DNA of 64,000 nucleotides from Pseudomonas lurida. GTDB lineage: Bacteria > Pseudomonadota > Gammaproteobacteria > Pseudomonadales > Pseudomonadaceae. The position numbers and the translations under genes are program-made. This document shows positions 1-8,436 of the stretch, piece after piece. Positions within the stretch are counted from its first letter, which is position 1. Each line of letters begins with the position of its first letter. Below the pieces are notes generated by a model. That model was not told where the DNA came from and did not search any database. It worked only from the letters and a program-made list of their open reading frames with translations. The stretch is from positions 1,223,501-1,287,500 of the forward strand of contig NZ_PDJB01000001.1 in assembly GCF_002563895.1 (NCBI RefSeq). Reading direction: 5' to 3'.

Positions 1-76
1 CCAACCAGGATTTGAATTTGAACACTGCGTCAATCGTCGATGGCCGCCGGTGCCACCAAACAGATATGGGTAAACC

Positions 77-766
77 GTGAGCGTTTCTTTAAGCCGTCTC
101 GAGCGCCAGCTCGGCTACACCTTCAAGGACCAGGAATTGATGGTCCTTGCCCTCACACACCGCAGCTTTGCAGGGCGCAACAACGAGCGCCTGGAATTCC
201 TCGGTGATGCCATCCTCAACTTTGTCGCCGGTGAAGCCCTGTTCGAGCGCTTCCCTCAAGCCCGTGAAGGCCAGCTGTCACGCTTGCGTGCACGCCTGGT
301 GAAAGGCGAGACCCTGGCCGTGCTGGCCCGTGGCTTCGGCCTGGGCGAGTACCTGCGCCTGGGCTCCGGTGAGTTGAAGAGCGGCGGTTTCCGGCGTGAA
401 TCGATCCTGGCCGATGCGCTCGAGGCGCTGATCGGTGCGATCTACCTCGATGCAGGCATGGAAGCGGCCAAGGAACGCGTCACCGCGTGGCTGACCTCCG
501 AGATTGAAAGCCTCACGCTGGTCGACACCAACAAAGATCCCAAGACCCGCCTGCAGGAATTCCTGCAGTCCCGCGGTTGCGAACTGCCACGCTACGAAGT
601 GGTGGATATCCAGGGTGAGCCCCATTGCCGCGTGTTCTTCGTGGAATGTGAAATCACCTTACTGAATGAAAAAAGCCGAGGTCAGGGTGTGAGCCGTCGT
701 ATTGCCGAACAGGTAGCGGCCGCTGCAGCACTGATTGCCCTAGGCGTGGAGAATGGCCATGACTGA
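77..766 (+). CDS. rnc: Ribonuclease III
   Basis: Double-strand-specific endoribonuclease that processes rRNA precursors and structured mRNAs in the cytoplasm. The 229-residue length is normal for the family. The N-terminal endonuclease domain shows the RNase III signature [12 protein letters not shown] (about residues 36-47) with the metal-binding Glu/Asp, and a second acidic cluster lies in [13 protein letters not shown]. The double-stranded RNA-binding domain fills the C-terminal third ([11 protein letters not shown] onwards). The start is a GTG. Its 3' end overlaps the likely era start by 8 bases, which suggests translational coupling; rnc-era-recO is a conserved order in gammaproteobacteria. 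Identification is secure. Confidence 0.97.
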   Translation: MSVSLSRLERQLGYTFKDQELMVLALTHRSFAGRNNERLEFLGDAILNFVAGEALFERFPQAREGQLSRLRARLVKGETLAVLARGFGLGEYLRLGSGELKSGGFRRESILADALEALIGAIYLDAGMEAAKERVTAWLTSEIESLTLVDTNKDPKTRLQEFLQSRGCELPRYEVVDIQGEPHCRVFFVECEITLLNEKSRGQGVSRRIAEQVAAAAALIALGVENGHD

Positions 767-1661
767 TTCAACCGCAACACGCTGTGGCTATGTTGCCATC
801 GTCGGCCGCCCGAACGTGGGCAAGTCCACGCTGCTCAACCATATCCTTGGCCAGAAGCTCGCGATCACCTCGCGCAAGCCGCAGACCACTCGCCACAACA
901 TGCTGGGCATCAAGACTGAAGGCACCGTGCAAGCGGTCTACGTCGACACCCCAGGCATGCACAAAGGCGGCGAGAAAGCCCTCAACCGCTACATGAACAA
1001 GACCGCTTCGGCGGCGTTGAAAGACGTCGACGTGGTGATCTTCGTGGTCGACCGCACCAAGTGGACCGATGAAGACCAGATGGTCCTGGAGCGTGTGCAG
1101 TACGTCACCGGCCCGTTGATCGTCGCGCTGAACAAGACCGACCGTATCGAAGACAAAGCCGAGCTGATGCCGCACCTGAGCTGGCTGCAGGAACAACTGC
1201 CGAACGCGCAGATCATGCCGATCTCGGCCCAGCACGGCCACAACCTCGATGCCCTGGAGCGTGTGATCGCCGAGCACCTGCCGGAGAACGAGCATTTCTT
1301 CCCGGAAGACCAGATCACCGACCGCAGCAGCCGCTTCCTGGCCGCCGAACTGGTACGCGAGAAAATCATGCGCCAGATGGGCGCCGAGCTGCCGTACCAG
1401 ATCACCGTCGAGATCGAAGAGTTCAAGCAGCAGGGCAAGACCTTGCACATCCATGCGCTGATCCTCGTCGAACGTGACGGCCAGAAGAAAATCATCATTG
1501 GCGACAAGGGCGAGCGCATCAAGCGCATCGGCACCGAGGCGCGCAAGGACATGGAATTGCTGTTCGATTCCAAGATCATGCTCAACCTGTGGGTGAAGGT
1601 GAAGGGTGGTTGGTCTGACGACGAGCGTGCACTGCGCTCCCTGGGCTACGGCGACCTGTAA
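759..1661 (+). CDS. era: GTPase Era, 16S rRNA / 30S assembly factor
   Basis: Essential GTPase that binds the 3' end of 16S rRNA and checkpoints 30S subunit maturation. The P-loop GRPNVGKST lies near residues 16-24, the G3 motif is DTPGMH, the G4 motif is NKTD, and the C-terminal KH domain carries [11 protein letters not shown]. The ATG at 759 (MTDSTATR) is preferred over the in-frame ATG at 753 because GGAG at 748-751 is correctly spaced only from 759 and 300 residues is the usual Pseudomonas length. The start lies inside the end of rnc, so the two are probably translated in a coupled way. Confidence 0.97.
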   Translation: MTDSTATRCGYVAIVGRPNVGKSTLLNHILGQKLAITSRKPQTTRHNMLGIKTEGTVQAVYVDTPGMHKGGEKALNRYMNKTASAALKDVDVVIFVVDRTKWTDEDQMVLERVQYVTGPLIVALNKTDRIEDKAELMPHLSWLQEQLPNAQIMPISAQHGHNLDALERVIAEHLPENEHFFPEDQITDRSSRFLAAELVREKIMRQMGAELPYQITVEIEEFKQQGKTLHIHALILVERDGQKKIIIGDKGERIKRIGTEARKDMELLFDSKIMLNLWVKVKGGWSDDERALRSLGYGDL

Positions 1662-1690
1662 GACACCGCTCCCCCTGCAGGAGCCGGCGG

Positions 1691-1779
1691 CTGTGGGAGC
1701 TGGCTTGCCTGCGATGGCGTCACCTCGGTGCAGTTGAAGAACCGGGTTGCCTGCATCGCGGGCAAGCCCGCTGCCACAG
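1691..1779. repeat. REP palindrome pair between era and recO
   Basis: Two inverted arms with the Pseudomonas REP core (GTGGGAGCTGGCTTGCC on the left, GGGCAAGCCCGCTGCCAC on the right) are separated by about 30 bases. They match the arms in the 20 kb array and at 26.4 and 62.2 kb. Such paired REPs fold into hairpins at the ends of transcripts, and this one separates era from recO. Confidence 0.8.
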
Positions 1780-1818
1780 TGGTTTATCGCTGTTCCTGAG
1801 TTCCGCGAAGAGACGTCC

Positions 1819-2508
1819 ATGTCCCAATCCCCGCCACCCAGCCAACTCGCCTACGTCCTGCACAGCCGCGCCTATCGCGAGACCAGCGCCTTGGTGGACT
1901 TCCTCACGCCCCAAGGTCGCCTGCGCGCAGTCTTGCGCAGTGCGCGAGGCAAGGCGGGCACACTGGCGCGGCCGTTCGTGGCCCTGGACGTAGAGTTTCG
2001 CGGCAAGGGTGAGCTCAAGAATGTCGGCCGCATGGAAAGCGTCGGCACGTGCGCCTGGCTCAATGGCGAGGCCCTGTTCAGCGGTCTCTACCTCAATGAG
2101 CTGCTGATCCGCCTGTTGCCCGCCGAGGTCCCGCACCCAGCGGTCTTCGACCATTACGCCGCTACCCTGTTGGCCCTGGCTGAAGGCCGTCCCCTGGAAC
2201 CGCTGCTGCGTGCCTTTGAATGGCGCCTGCTCGACGACCTGGGTTACGGCTTCGCACTTGCCAACGACCTGCGTGGCGACCCCATCGCCGCCGACGGCAT
2301 GTACCGCCTGCAGGTCGACGCCGGCCTTGAACGCGTGTACCTGCTGCAACCCGGCCTGTTCCAAGGCACCGAGCTGTTGGCCATGAGCGAAGCGGACTGG
2401 ACGGCGCCGGGTGCCTTGTCCGCCGCCAAGCGCCTGATGCGCCAGGCGCTGGCCGTGCACTTGGGCGGACGGCCGCTGGTCAGTCGCGAGTTGTTTCGAA
2501 AGCCCTGA
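1819..2508 (+). CDS. recO: DNA repair protein RecO
   Basis: Recombination mediator that helps load RecA onto SSB-coated single-stranded DNA in the RecFOR pathway. The N-terminal OB-fold segment is recognisable ([19 protein letters not shown]), followed by the helical C-terminal domain ([15 protein letters not shown]). At 229 residues it has the normal length. The ATG at 1819 ([10 protein letters not shown]) follows an AAGAG ribosome-binding sequence; the open frame extends upstream to 1747, but that stretch reads through REP-derived DNA and is unlikely to be coding. Follows era in the conserved cluster and precedes pdxJ. Confidence 0.95.
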   Translation: MSQSPPPSQLAYVLHSRAYRETSALVDFLTPQGRLRAVLRSARGKAGTLARPFVALDVEFRGKGELKNVGRMESVGTCAWLNGEALFSGLYLNELLIRLLPAEVPHPAVFDHYAATLLALAEGRPLEPLLRAFEWRLLDDLGYGFALANDLRGDPIAADGMYRLQVDAGLERVYLLQPGLFQGTELLAMSEADWTAPGALSAAKRLMRQALAVHLGGRPLVSRELFRKP

Positions 2509-2559
2509 CGTCCCCGTGTATGCTGTGCACCGATTCTTTCCCTTTTCAGGAGCGCTTCC

Positions 2560-3303
2560 GTGACCACCAGCAATCGCATTCTTCTTGGCGTCAACATCGA
2601 CCACGTCGCTACCCTGCGCCAGGCCCGGGGCACCCGTTACCCTGACCCGGTCAAGGCCGCGCTGGACGCCGAAGAAGCGGGCGCCGACGGCATCACCGTG
2701 CACCTGCGCGAAGACCGTCGTCACATCCAGGAGCGCGACGTGCTGCTGCTCAAGGACGTGCTGCAAACCCGCATGAACTTCGAGATGGGCGTCACCGAAG
2801 AAATGATGGCCTTCGCCGAGCGCATCCGCCCGGCGCATATCTGCCTGGTCCCGGAAACCCGTCAGGAGCTGACCACCGAAGGCGGCCTCGATGTGGCCGG
2901 CCAGGAAGCGCGGATCAAGGCTGCCGTGGAGCGCCTGTCGCAGATCGGCAGTGAAGTCTCGCTGTTCATCGACGCCGACGAGCGCCAGATCGAAGCCTCG
3001 CGCCGTGTCGGCGCACCGGCCATCGAACTGCACACCGGCCGTTACGCCGACGCAACCACGCCCACCGAAGTGGCCGACGAGCTGCAGCGCATCATTGACG
3101 GTGTGAGCTGCGGCCTCAAGGAAGGCCTGATCGTCAATGCCGGCCATGGCCTGCATTACCACAACGTCGAGGCTGTAGCGGCGATCAAGGGCATCAACGA
3201 GCTGAACATCGGCCATGCGCTGGTGGCCCACGCGCTGTTCGTCGGTTTCAAAGGCGCCGTGGTCGAGATGAAAGCCCTGATCCTGGCCGCTGCCAGGGCC
3301 TGA
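2560..3303 (+). CDS. pdxJ: Pyridoxine 5'-phosphate synthase
   Basis: Condenses 1-deoxy-D-xylulose 5-phosphate with 3-amino-2-oxopropyl phosphate, the last ring-forming step of vitamin B6 synthesis in the DXP-dependent route. The N-terminal signature [16 protein letters not shown] and the phosphate-binding glycine segment near the C-terminus ([10 protein letters not shown]) are clear. It has 247 residues, a TIM-barrel of the usual size. The start is GTG with AGGAG at 2548-2552. It sits downstream of recO as in many gammaproteobacteria. Confidence 0.96.
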   Translation: MTTSNRILLGVNIDHVATLRQARGTRYPDPVKAALDAEEAGADGITVHLREDRRHIQERDVLLLKDVLQTRMNFEMGVTEEMMAFAERIRPAHICLVPETRQELTTEGGLDVAGQEARIKAAVERLSQIGSEVSLFIDADERQIEASRRVGAPAIELHTGRYADATTPTEVADELQRIIDGVSCGLKEGLIVNAGHGLHYHNVEAVAAIKGINELNIGHALVAHALFVGFKGAVVEMKALILAAARA

Positions 3304-3323
3304 AGTCCCCCTGCAGAACCCTT

Positions 3324-3430
3324 ATGGGAGCAGGCTTGTGTGAGAGCGGGCTAGCTCGCGAATTCGCTGTGCAAGTCGACTCCTGTAGGGTCGACCTACT
3401 GCATTCGCGCACACGCCCGCTGCCACACGG
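3324..3430. repeat. Degenerate REP-like elements downstream of pdxJ
   Basis: The gap between pdxJ and the oxidase gene holds decayed copies of the REP core (GGGAGCAGGCTTGTG, GAGCGGGCTAGCTCGCGAA, and an inverse GCCCGCTGCCACAC arm) around a short GTCGAC...GTCGAC repeat. No coding capacity is evident up to the start at 3574. Confidence 0.45.
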
Positions 3431-3573
3431 CGCTCTTTCCATCTCTTGATCTGCGGTGTGATCTCCCGTGTTTCAGCCATGCGGCAATGCGAAGCCTTAC
3501 TGTTTAGCCGGTGCAGGTGTATCGTATCTGCCCTTTGCAGGCCCTGGGCCTGCGGCAGATACGTGAGGTTGTT

Positions 3574-4956
3574 GTGTCCCGATCCTTTTCCCGTCGACAA
3601 ATCCTGGGTGGTCTGGCAGGCCTGGCCGTAGTGGGTGTGGGTGCCGGTGGCGCCTACCGCTACTGGCTGGGAAAAGTCGCCGAGGCCGAAGCGGGGCACG
3701 ACTACGAGCTGATCGCCGCGCCGTTGGACGTGGAGCTGGTGCCGGGACACAAGACCCAAGCCTGGGCGTTCGGCCCTTCGGCGCCCGGCACGGAGTTGCG
3801 GGTGCGTCAGGGCGAGTGGTTGCGGGTGCGTTTTATCAACCACCTGCCGGTCGCTACCACTATCCACTGGCATGGCATCCGCCTGCCGCTGGAAATGGAC
3901 GGCGTGCCTTACGTCTCGCAATTGCCGGTGCTGCCCGGCGAATACTTCGATTACAAATTCCGCGTGCCCGACGCCGGCAGCTACTGGTATCACCCCCATG
4001 TGAACAGCAGCGAAGAACTTGGCCGTGGCCTGGTCGGCCCGCTGATCATTGAAGAGCGCGAGCCCACCGGTTTCAAACACGAGCGCACCCTCAGCCTGAA
4101 AAGCTGGCACGTGGACGAAGAAGGGGCTTTCGTGGCCTTCAGCATTCCCCGTGAAGCCGCGCGTGGCGGCACGGCCGGCCGCCTGTCGACGATCAATGGC
4201 GTGTCCCAGGCGGTGATCGATCTGCCGGCTGGGCAGATCACCCGCGTGCGTTTGCTCAACCTCGACAACACCTTGACCTATCGCATCAATATTCCCGACG
4301 TCGAAGCGCAGATCTACGCGCTGGACGGCAACCCCATCGAGCCGCGCCCACTGGGCAAGGAATACTGGCTGGGGCCGGGCATGCGCATCTGCCTGGCGAT
4401 CAAGGCTCCGCCGGCCGGCGAAGAGCTGTCGATCCGCAATGGCCCCGTGCGCCTCGGCACGTTCCGCTCGGTGGCCAATACCGATGCGCCGACCGAGTGG
4501 CCGCCGGCGTTGCCCGCCAACCCGATCAGCGAGCCGGACCTGGCGAATGCCGAGAAGCTCAACTTCAATTTCGAATGGGTGGGTTCCGTTTCGGTCGATG
4601 TCGACAACGGCAGGCCGCCGAGCCTGTGGCAGATCAACGGCAAGGCGTGGGACATCACCGACAAGACCTGCGCCGACCGCCCGATTGCCAAGCTGGAGAA
4701 GGGCAAGAGCTACATTTTCGAATTGAAGAACATGACCCAGTACCAGCACCCGATCCACTTGCATGGCATGAGTTTCAAGGTGATTGCCTCGAACCGCCAC
4801 AAGGTGATCCCGTATTTCACCGACACTTACCTGTTGGGCAAGAACGAACGCGCGCGCGTGGCGTTGGTAGCCGATAACCCAGGCGTATGGATGTTCCACT
4901 GCCATGTGATCGACCACATGGAAACCGGCCTGATGGCCGCCATCGAGGTGGCGTGA
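3574..4956 (+). CDS. Tat-exported multicopper oxidase
   Basis: Cupredoxin-fold multicopper oxidase that would couple one-electron oxidation of a metal ion or phenolic substrate to reduction of O2 to water in the periplasm. A GTG at 3574 gives a 460-residue protein with a twin-arginine leader (SFSRRQILGG plus a hydrophobic stretch), preceded by GTGAGG as ribosome-binding site; a longer frame from 3511 would push the Tat motif inward. All four copper-binding motifs are visible: HWHG near residue 98, HPH near 139, HPIHLHGMSF near 392, and HCHVIDHMETGLM near 442. The last contains the type-1 Cys with Met as axial ligand. There is no CueO-like methionine-rich insert, so the substrate is uncertain. 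The stop codon overlaps the tadA start. Confidence 0.9.
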   Translation: MSRSFSRRQILGGLAGLAVVGVGAGGAYRYWLGKVAEAEAGHDYELIAAPLDVELVPGHKTQAWAFGPSAPGTELRVRQGEWLRVRFINHLPVATTIHWHGIRLPLEMDGVPYVSQLPVLPGEYFDYKFRVPDAGSYWYHPHVNSSEELGRGLVGPLIIEEREPTGFKHERTLSLKSWHVDEEGAFVAFSIPREAARGGTAGRLSTINGVSQAVIDLPAGQITRVRLLNLDNTLTYRINIPDVEAQIYALDGNPIEPRPLGKEYWLGPGMRICLAIKAPPAGEELSIRNGPVRLGTFRSVANTDAPTEWPPALPANPISEPDLANAEKLNFNFEWVGSVSVDVDNGRPPSLWQINGKAWDITDKTCADRPIAKLEKGKSYIFELKNMTQYQHPIHLHGMSFKVIASNRHKVIPYFTDTYLLGKNERARVALVADNPGVWMFHCHVIDHMETGLMAAIEVA

Positions 4957-5453
4957 TGCGACAATTTCGCCCCACCGCGATCATCGACCGCAGCCGCGAC
5001 CAGGACTTCATGCGCGAAGCCCTGGCCCTTGCCGCCCAAGGTGCGGCGCTCGGTGAAGTGCCCGTCGGCGCGGTGCTGGTTCAAGACGGTGAGATCATCG
5101 GCCGTGGCTTCAATTGCCCGATCAGCGGCAACGACCCCAGTGCCCACGCCGAAATGGTCGCCATCCGCGCGGCTGCACACGCCATCAGCAACTATCGCCT
5201 TGTGGGCAGCACGCTGTATGTCACCCTGGAACCCTGCAGCATGTGCGCCGGGCTGATCGTGCACTCACGGATTGCGCGGGTGGTGTATGGCGCGCTGGAG
5301 CCCAAGGCCGGGATTGTGCAAAGCCAGGGGCAGTTTTTTACCCAGGGCTTTCTCAATCACAAGGTGCTGTTTGAAGGTGGGGTGTTGGCCGAGGAGTGCG
5401 GGACGGTGTTGAGCGAGTTCTTCAAGGCCAGGCGAGCCAAGCCCGCAACCTGA
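4956..5453 (+). CDS. tadA: tRNA-specific adenosine deaminase TadA
   Basis: Zinc enzyme that converts adenosine 34 of tRNA-Arg(ACG) to inosine. The deaminase motifs are intact: HAEMVAIRAA supplies the His ligand and catalytic Glu, and PCSMCAG supplies the two Cys ligands. The ATG at 4956 shares its A with the TGA stop of the oxidase gene (TGATG), so translation is probably coupled; the 165-residue product is the normal size. The open frame reaches back to 4887 inside the oxidase gene, which is not a credible start. A long inverted repeat follows at 5463. Confidence 0.95.
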   Translation: MRQFRPTAIIDRSRDQDFMREALALAAQGAALGEVPVGAVLVQDGEIIGRGFNCPISGNDPSAHAEMVAIRAAAHAISNYRLVGSTLYVTLEPCSMCAGLIVHSRIARVVYGALEPKAGIVQSQGQFFTQGFLNHKVLFEGGVLAEECGTVLSEFFKARRAKPAT

Positions 5454-5462
5454 GCATCACGG

Positions 5463-5510
5463 AGAGATCAACGTGGGAGCAGGCAAACCAACTCCCACCG
5501 GTTGATCTCC
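5463..5510. terminator. Inverted repeat between convergent tadA and cmoB
   Basis: The arm GAGATCAACGTGGGAG (5464-5479) faces CTCCCACCGGTTGATCTC (5492-5509), making a long stem with a two-base bulge. It lies between two convergent genes and could terminate both, although no long T run follows on either strand. The inner part resembles a REP core. Confidence 0.6.
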
Positions 5511-5532
5511 ATCTATTCAAGGAAACCGCAGG

Positions 5533-6489
5533 TTATTTCCTGGCGATGATCACCGCCCGCATCGGCGCCGGCAGCCCTTCGATGGTCTTGCTGTGATCCT
5601 CCGGATCCAGGAAGTCACTCAGCGACTGGTACTTCATCCACTCCGTCCCACGCTGTTCCTCGACCGTGGTCACGCTCACGTCCACGCAGCGCACGTCGCT
5701 GAAGCCTGCGCGGCGCAGCCACAGCATCAGGGCCGGCACTGACGGCAGGAACCACACGTTACGCATCTGCGCGTAGCGATCTTCCGGCACCAGCACTTGC
5801 TGCTGATCGCCTTCGACAACCAGGGTTTCCAACACCAGTTCGCCGCCTTTTACCAGGGTGTCCTTCAACGCCAGCAAATGCTCGATCGGCGAGCGGCGGT
5901 GGTAGAACACGCCCATCGAAAACACAGTGTCGAAGCCTTCCAGGTTCGCCGGCAGGTCTTCGAACGGGAACGGCAGGTGCCAGGCCCTGGGCTCGGACAA
6001 GTAGCGCTGCAACGCCTGGAACTGGCAGAAGAACAGCCAGTTGGGGTCCACGCCAATCACGCTGTCGGCGCCGGCGCCGAGCATGCGCCACATGTAGTAG
6101 CCGTTGCCGCAACCGACATCGAGGATGCGCTTGCCTTTCAGGTCCAGGTGCGGTGCCACGCGCGACCACTTCCAGTCCGAACGCCATTCGGTGTCCACAT
6201 GCACGCCGAACAGGTGGAACGGCCCTTTACGCCAAGGGCTCAGGCCCATCAACGCCGTGCGCATTTGTGCGCGGGTATCGTCGTCGCAGTCGGTGTCGAG
6301 TGTCAGGCCATTGAGCAAATCCACTGTGCTGGGCTGGATGGCAGGCAATGCATCCAACGCACTTTGCCAGCGCTCCAGGTCGCCATGACCTTTTTCCATC
6401 TTGCTATCGAGTTGCGCTTGCAGGCCCTGGGCCCACACGGCCAGGGGAGTGCCGACCAAATGGCGGGCGAGGGGGGACAGATCAATCAT
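5533..6489 (-). CDS. cmoB: tRNA U34 carboxymethyltransferase
   Basis: Transfers the carboxymethyl group of carboxy-S-adenosylmethionine to 5-hydroxyuridine at the tRNA wobble position, giving cmo5U. The Rossmann methyltransferase motif I is [13 protein letters not shown], with [12 protein letters not shown] downstream as expected for CmoB. It has 318 residues, normal length. It is second in an operon with cmoA: its ATG overlaps the cmoA stop by 4 bases, so supplier (CmoA) and user (CmoB) of the cofactor are co-translated. Confidence 0.96.
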   Translation of the reverse strand: MIDLSPLARHLVGTPLAVWAQGLQAQLDSKMEKGHGDLERWQSALDALPAIQPSTVDLLNGLTLDTDCDDDTRAQMRTALMGLSPWRKGPFHLFGVHVDTEWRSDWKWSRVAPHLDLKGKRILDVGCGNGYYMWRMLGAGADSVIGVDPNWLFFCQFQALQRYLSEPRAWHLPFPFEDLPANLEGFDTVFSMGVFYHRRSPIEHLLALKDTLVKGGELVLETLVVEGDQQQVLVPEDRYAQMRNVWFLPSVPALMLWLRRAGFSDVRCVDVSVTTVEEQRGTEWMKYQSLSDFLDPEDHSKTIEGLPAPMRAVIIARK

Positions 6490-7229
6490 GGCAAGGCAAT
6501 CAACGAGGCAAAGTTAAGACACTGGAACCACGGCACGACTTTCGAGAACCCCGCCGCCAGCAGGCGTTCACGGTGTTCTTCGAGGCTGTCGGGCTTCATG
6601 ACGTTTTCGATGGCGCTGCGCTTCTGGGCGATTTCCAGTTCGCTGTAGCCGTTGGCGCGTTTGAACGCGATGTGCAGGTCGGTGAGCAGCGCGTGTTCTT
6701 GCGCATCGTTGAACCGCAGCTTCTCCGAGAGAATCAACGCACCGCCCGGCAACAGCGACTGGCGGATGCGACCGAGCAGGGCCAGGCGTTCATCGGGGGC
6801 AATGAATTGCAGGGTGAAATTCAGCGCGACCACCGAGGCTGGCTGGAACTGCAGCGCGAGGATGTCGCCCTCGATCACTTCAACCGGCAGCAACTCCTGG
6901 AACATCGAGTCCTGGCCATTGAGGTACTCGCGGCAGCGCTCGACCATCGCCGCCGAGTTATCCACCGCGATCACGCGGCAACCGTCGGTGCGCACATGGC
7001 GGCGCAGGGCCTGGGTAACGGCGCCGAGGGATGAGCCCAGGTCGTAGAGCACGCTATTGGGCTGGGCAAATTGCGCCGCGAGGACGCCGAGGTTCTCGAC
7101 GATGGTGGGGTAACCCGGTACCGAGCGCTTGATCATGTCCGGGAACACCCGCACCACGTCTTCGTTGAAGGCGAAGTCCGGCACCTGGGGCAGGGGCTGG
7201 GCGAATAGGCGATCGGGTTCTTTGCTCAC
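6486..7229 (-). CDS. cmoA: Carboxy-S-adenosyl-L-methionine synthase
   Basis: Makes carboxy-SAM from SAM and prephenate for CmoB. The N-terminal [20 protein letters not shown] and motif [13 protein letters not shown] are diagnostic of CmoA. It has 247 residues. First gene of the cmoA-cmoB pair, overlapping cmoB by 4 bases; the 36-base gap to the upstream gene may allow it to be read together with the icp-yhhN genes. Confidence 0.96.
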   Translation of the reverse strand: MSKEPDRLFAQPLPQVPDFAFNEDVVRVFPDMIKRSVPGYPTIVENLGVLAAQFAQPNSVLYDLGSSLGAVTQALRRHVRTDGCRVIAVDNSAAMVERCREYLNGQDSMFQELLPVEVIEGDILALQFQPASVVALNFTLQFIAPDERLALLGRIRQSLLPGGALILSEKLRFNDAQEHALLTDLHIAFKRANGYSELEIAQKRSAIENVMKPDSLEEHRERLLAAGFSKVVPWFQCLNFASLIALP

Positions 7230-7265
7230 GGCTGTTCCGGTGACGAGGAAGGAAAGGCCGGCATT

Positions 7266-7922
7266 TTAGCCAAGTTGGCCCTCGGATGCGCGGGTTGTCT
7301 GATGGAAAGCCGAAGCGGTGATGCCCCACTGGCCGAGCCAATACGTCGTGATCAGCAAATACGGCGCTGCCTCGAACGCCACGACAAAGCGGTTGATGCC
7401 GATCAACGTGTCGGAAAACACAAACGAGCCCGCACCCGCCGCCGCCAGCAGTGCCGAGCGTTTCGGTACGTCACTGCCCAGGCGTGCCAGTGCACGCCAG
7501 AGCATGGCGCTGATGACCAGTGCATAAACCACCACCGGTATCAGCAACTCGCCGAGACCGTGGGAAATCAGAATGCTAAGCAGCACTGCACCCACGCCTA
7601 GCGCCAGTACCAACGGCAACAAGGCCAGGCGACGGCAGTCACTGAAATAGGCCTTGAGATACGCCAGGTGCGCAAACAAAAACGCGCCCAGGCCAAAGAT
7701 AAACAAGTCGCCCGGCCAGGCGAGCAACACATCGCCCACCAGGGAAAAAATCAGCCCCAGGCTGATCCAGCGCCGATAGTCGGTGGGCGGTGCATCATGC
7801 AGCCAGCCCAGCAACGCCAGGACCGGCAGCGGCTTGACCAGCAGGCACAGCAAGGTGGCATGGGTGGTCAGGCCATAGATGAAAGTGCCAGCGCCCATCA
7901 ACGCAAGAATCAGCCATGGCAT
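7266..7922 (-). CDS. YhhN/TMEM86-family membrane protein (lysoplasmalogenase-like)
   Basis: A 218-residue integral membrane protein with about seven to eight hydrophobic segments. The family signature is visible in SLVGDVLLAWPGDLFIFGLGAFLFAH (split here by membrane turns) and SDTLIGINRF. Members of this family include lysoplasmalogenases acting on vinyl-ether lysophospholipids; bacteria such as Pseudomonas lack plasmalogens by the known routes, so the physiological substrate here is unknown. It starts one base after the stop of the upstream inhibitor gene, so the two form one translational unit. Confidence 0.82.
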   Translation of the reverse strand: MPWLILALMGAGTFIYGLTTHATLLCLLVKPLPVLALLGWLHDAPPTDYRRWISLGLIFSLVGDVLLAWPGDLFIFGLGAFLFAHLAYLKAYFSDCRRLALLPLVLALGVGAVLLSILISHGLGELLIPVVVYALVISAMLWRALARLGSDVPKRSALLAAAGAGSFVFSDTLIGINRFVVAFEAAPYLLITTYWLGQWGITASAFHQTTRASEGQLG

Positions 7923-7923
7923 A

Positions 7924-8313
7924 TCAGTTCACCGTAATGGCGCAGTCAAAGGTTTCGACGGGTTCGGCTTCCGGTTCCCAGGGTTGCTGGGAGGTCAGGC
8001 GCAAACGCCCCTGGCCGGCCGCGAAGGCCTGGAAGCGCCACGTCGACTGGCCACCGCCACCGATCACTCCGGATTCCGCGCTGCTGTAGACCTCGGGGCT
8101 CAACGCACGCAGCACCCCGCCAGCGGAGTCCTGGATGGCCCAGCGGTAACCCGTAGTGGGGTTGCTTGGCAGGGTGAGGGTCAGGTTCTGCCCGGTTTTA
8201 AGCTGGAGCGGGCAGGCGCTCTGGTTTTCCACGCTGATGTTTTGCTTCGGTGCGCTGGCGCACGCAGCCAGCAGGGCAAGGCTCAAGGGGAGAAGCAGGC
8301 GGGCAGCGGTCAT
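7924..8313 (-). CDS. icp: Chagasin-like (I42 family) cysteine protease inhibitor lipoprotein
   Basis: A 129-residue precursor with a lipoprotein signal (hydrophobic leader ending in the lipobox LLAAC, acylated Cys at about 18). The mature part carries the three loops of the chagasin fold: NPTTGY, a Gly-rich GVIGGGG loop, and QPWEPE in place of the usual RPW loop. Chagasins block papain-family cysteine proteases. An inhibitor gene next to an asrA/lon-type gene is also the arrangement I recall in P. aeruginosa. The target protease is not evident in the window. Confidence 0.85.
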   Translation of the reverse strand: MTAARLLLPLSLALLAACASAPKQNISVENQSACPLQLKTGQNLTLTLPSNPTTGYRWAIQDSAGGVLRALSPEVYSSAESGVIGGGGQSTWRFQAFAAGQGRLRLTSQQPWEPEAEPVETFDCAITVN

Positions 8314-8394
8314 GGGGGCTCCGTTGTGTGGCGACGAAGACCGAGCATAACCGAAGATGAGACAAGGTGTGACAAGAGGGGCTTTTGTGCGCAG

Positions 8395-8420
8395 GGCCTG
8401 GCCCCATCGCGGGCCAGGCC
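8395..8420 (-). terminator. Perfect hairpin downstream of lon
   Basis: GGCCTGGCCC (8395-8404), a six-base loop, then GGGCCAGGCC (8411-8420): a perfect 10-bp GC stem just past the lon stop codon. No clear T run follows on the minus strand, so it may be a weak terminator or a 3'-end stabiliser. Confidence 0.5.
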
Positions 8421-8436
8421 AGGCACTACCTATCTA

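Noticed and set aside
3..80. Open frame ending with TGA that overlaps the rnc start, possibly the end of an upstream gene (DUF4845 position)
   Set aside because: Only 25 codons are visible and they do not resemble the C-terminus I recall for the gene normally found between lepB and rnc, so it was not called.
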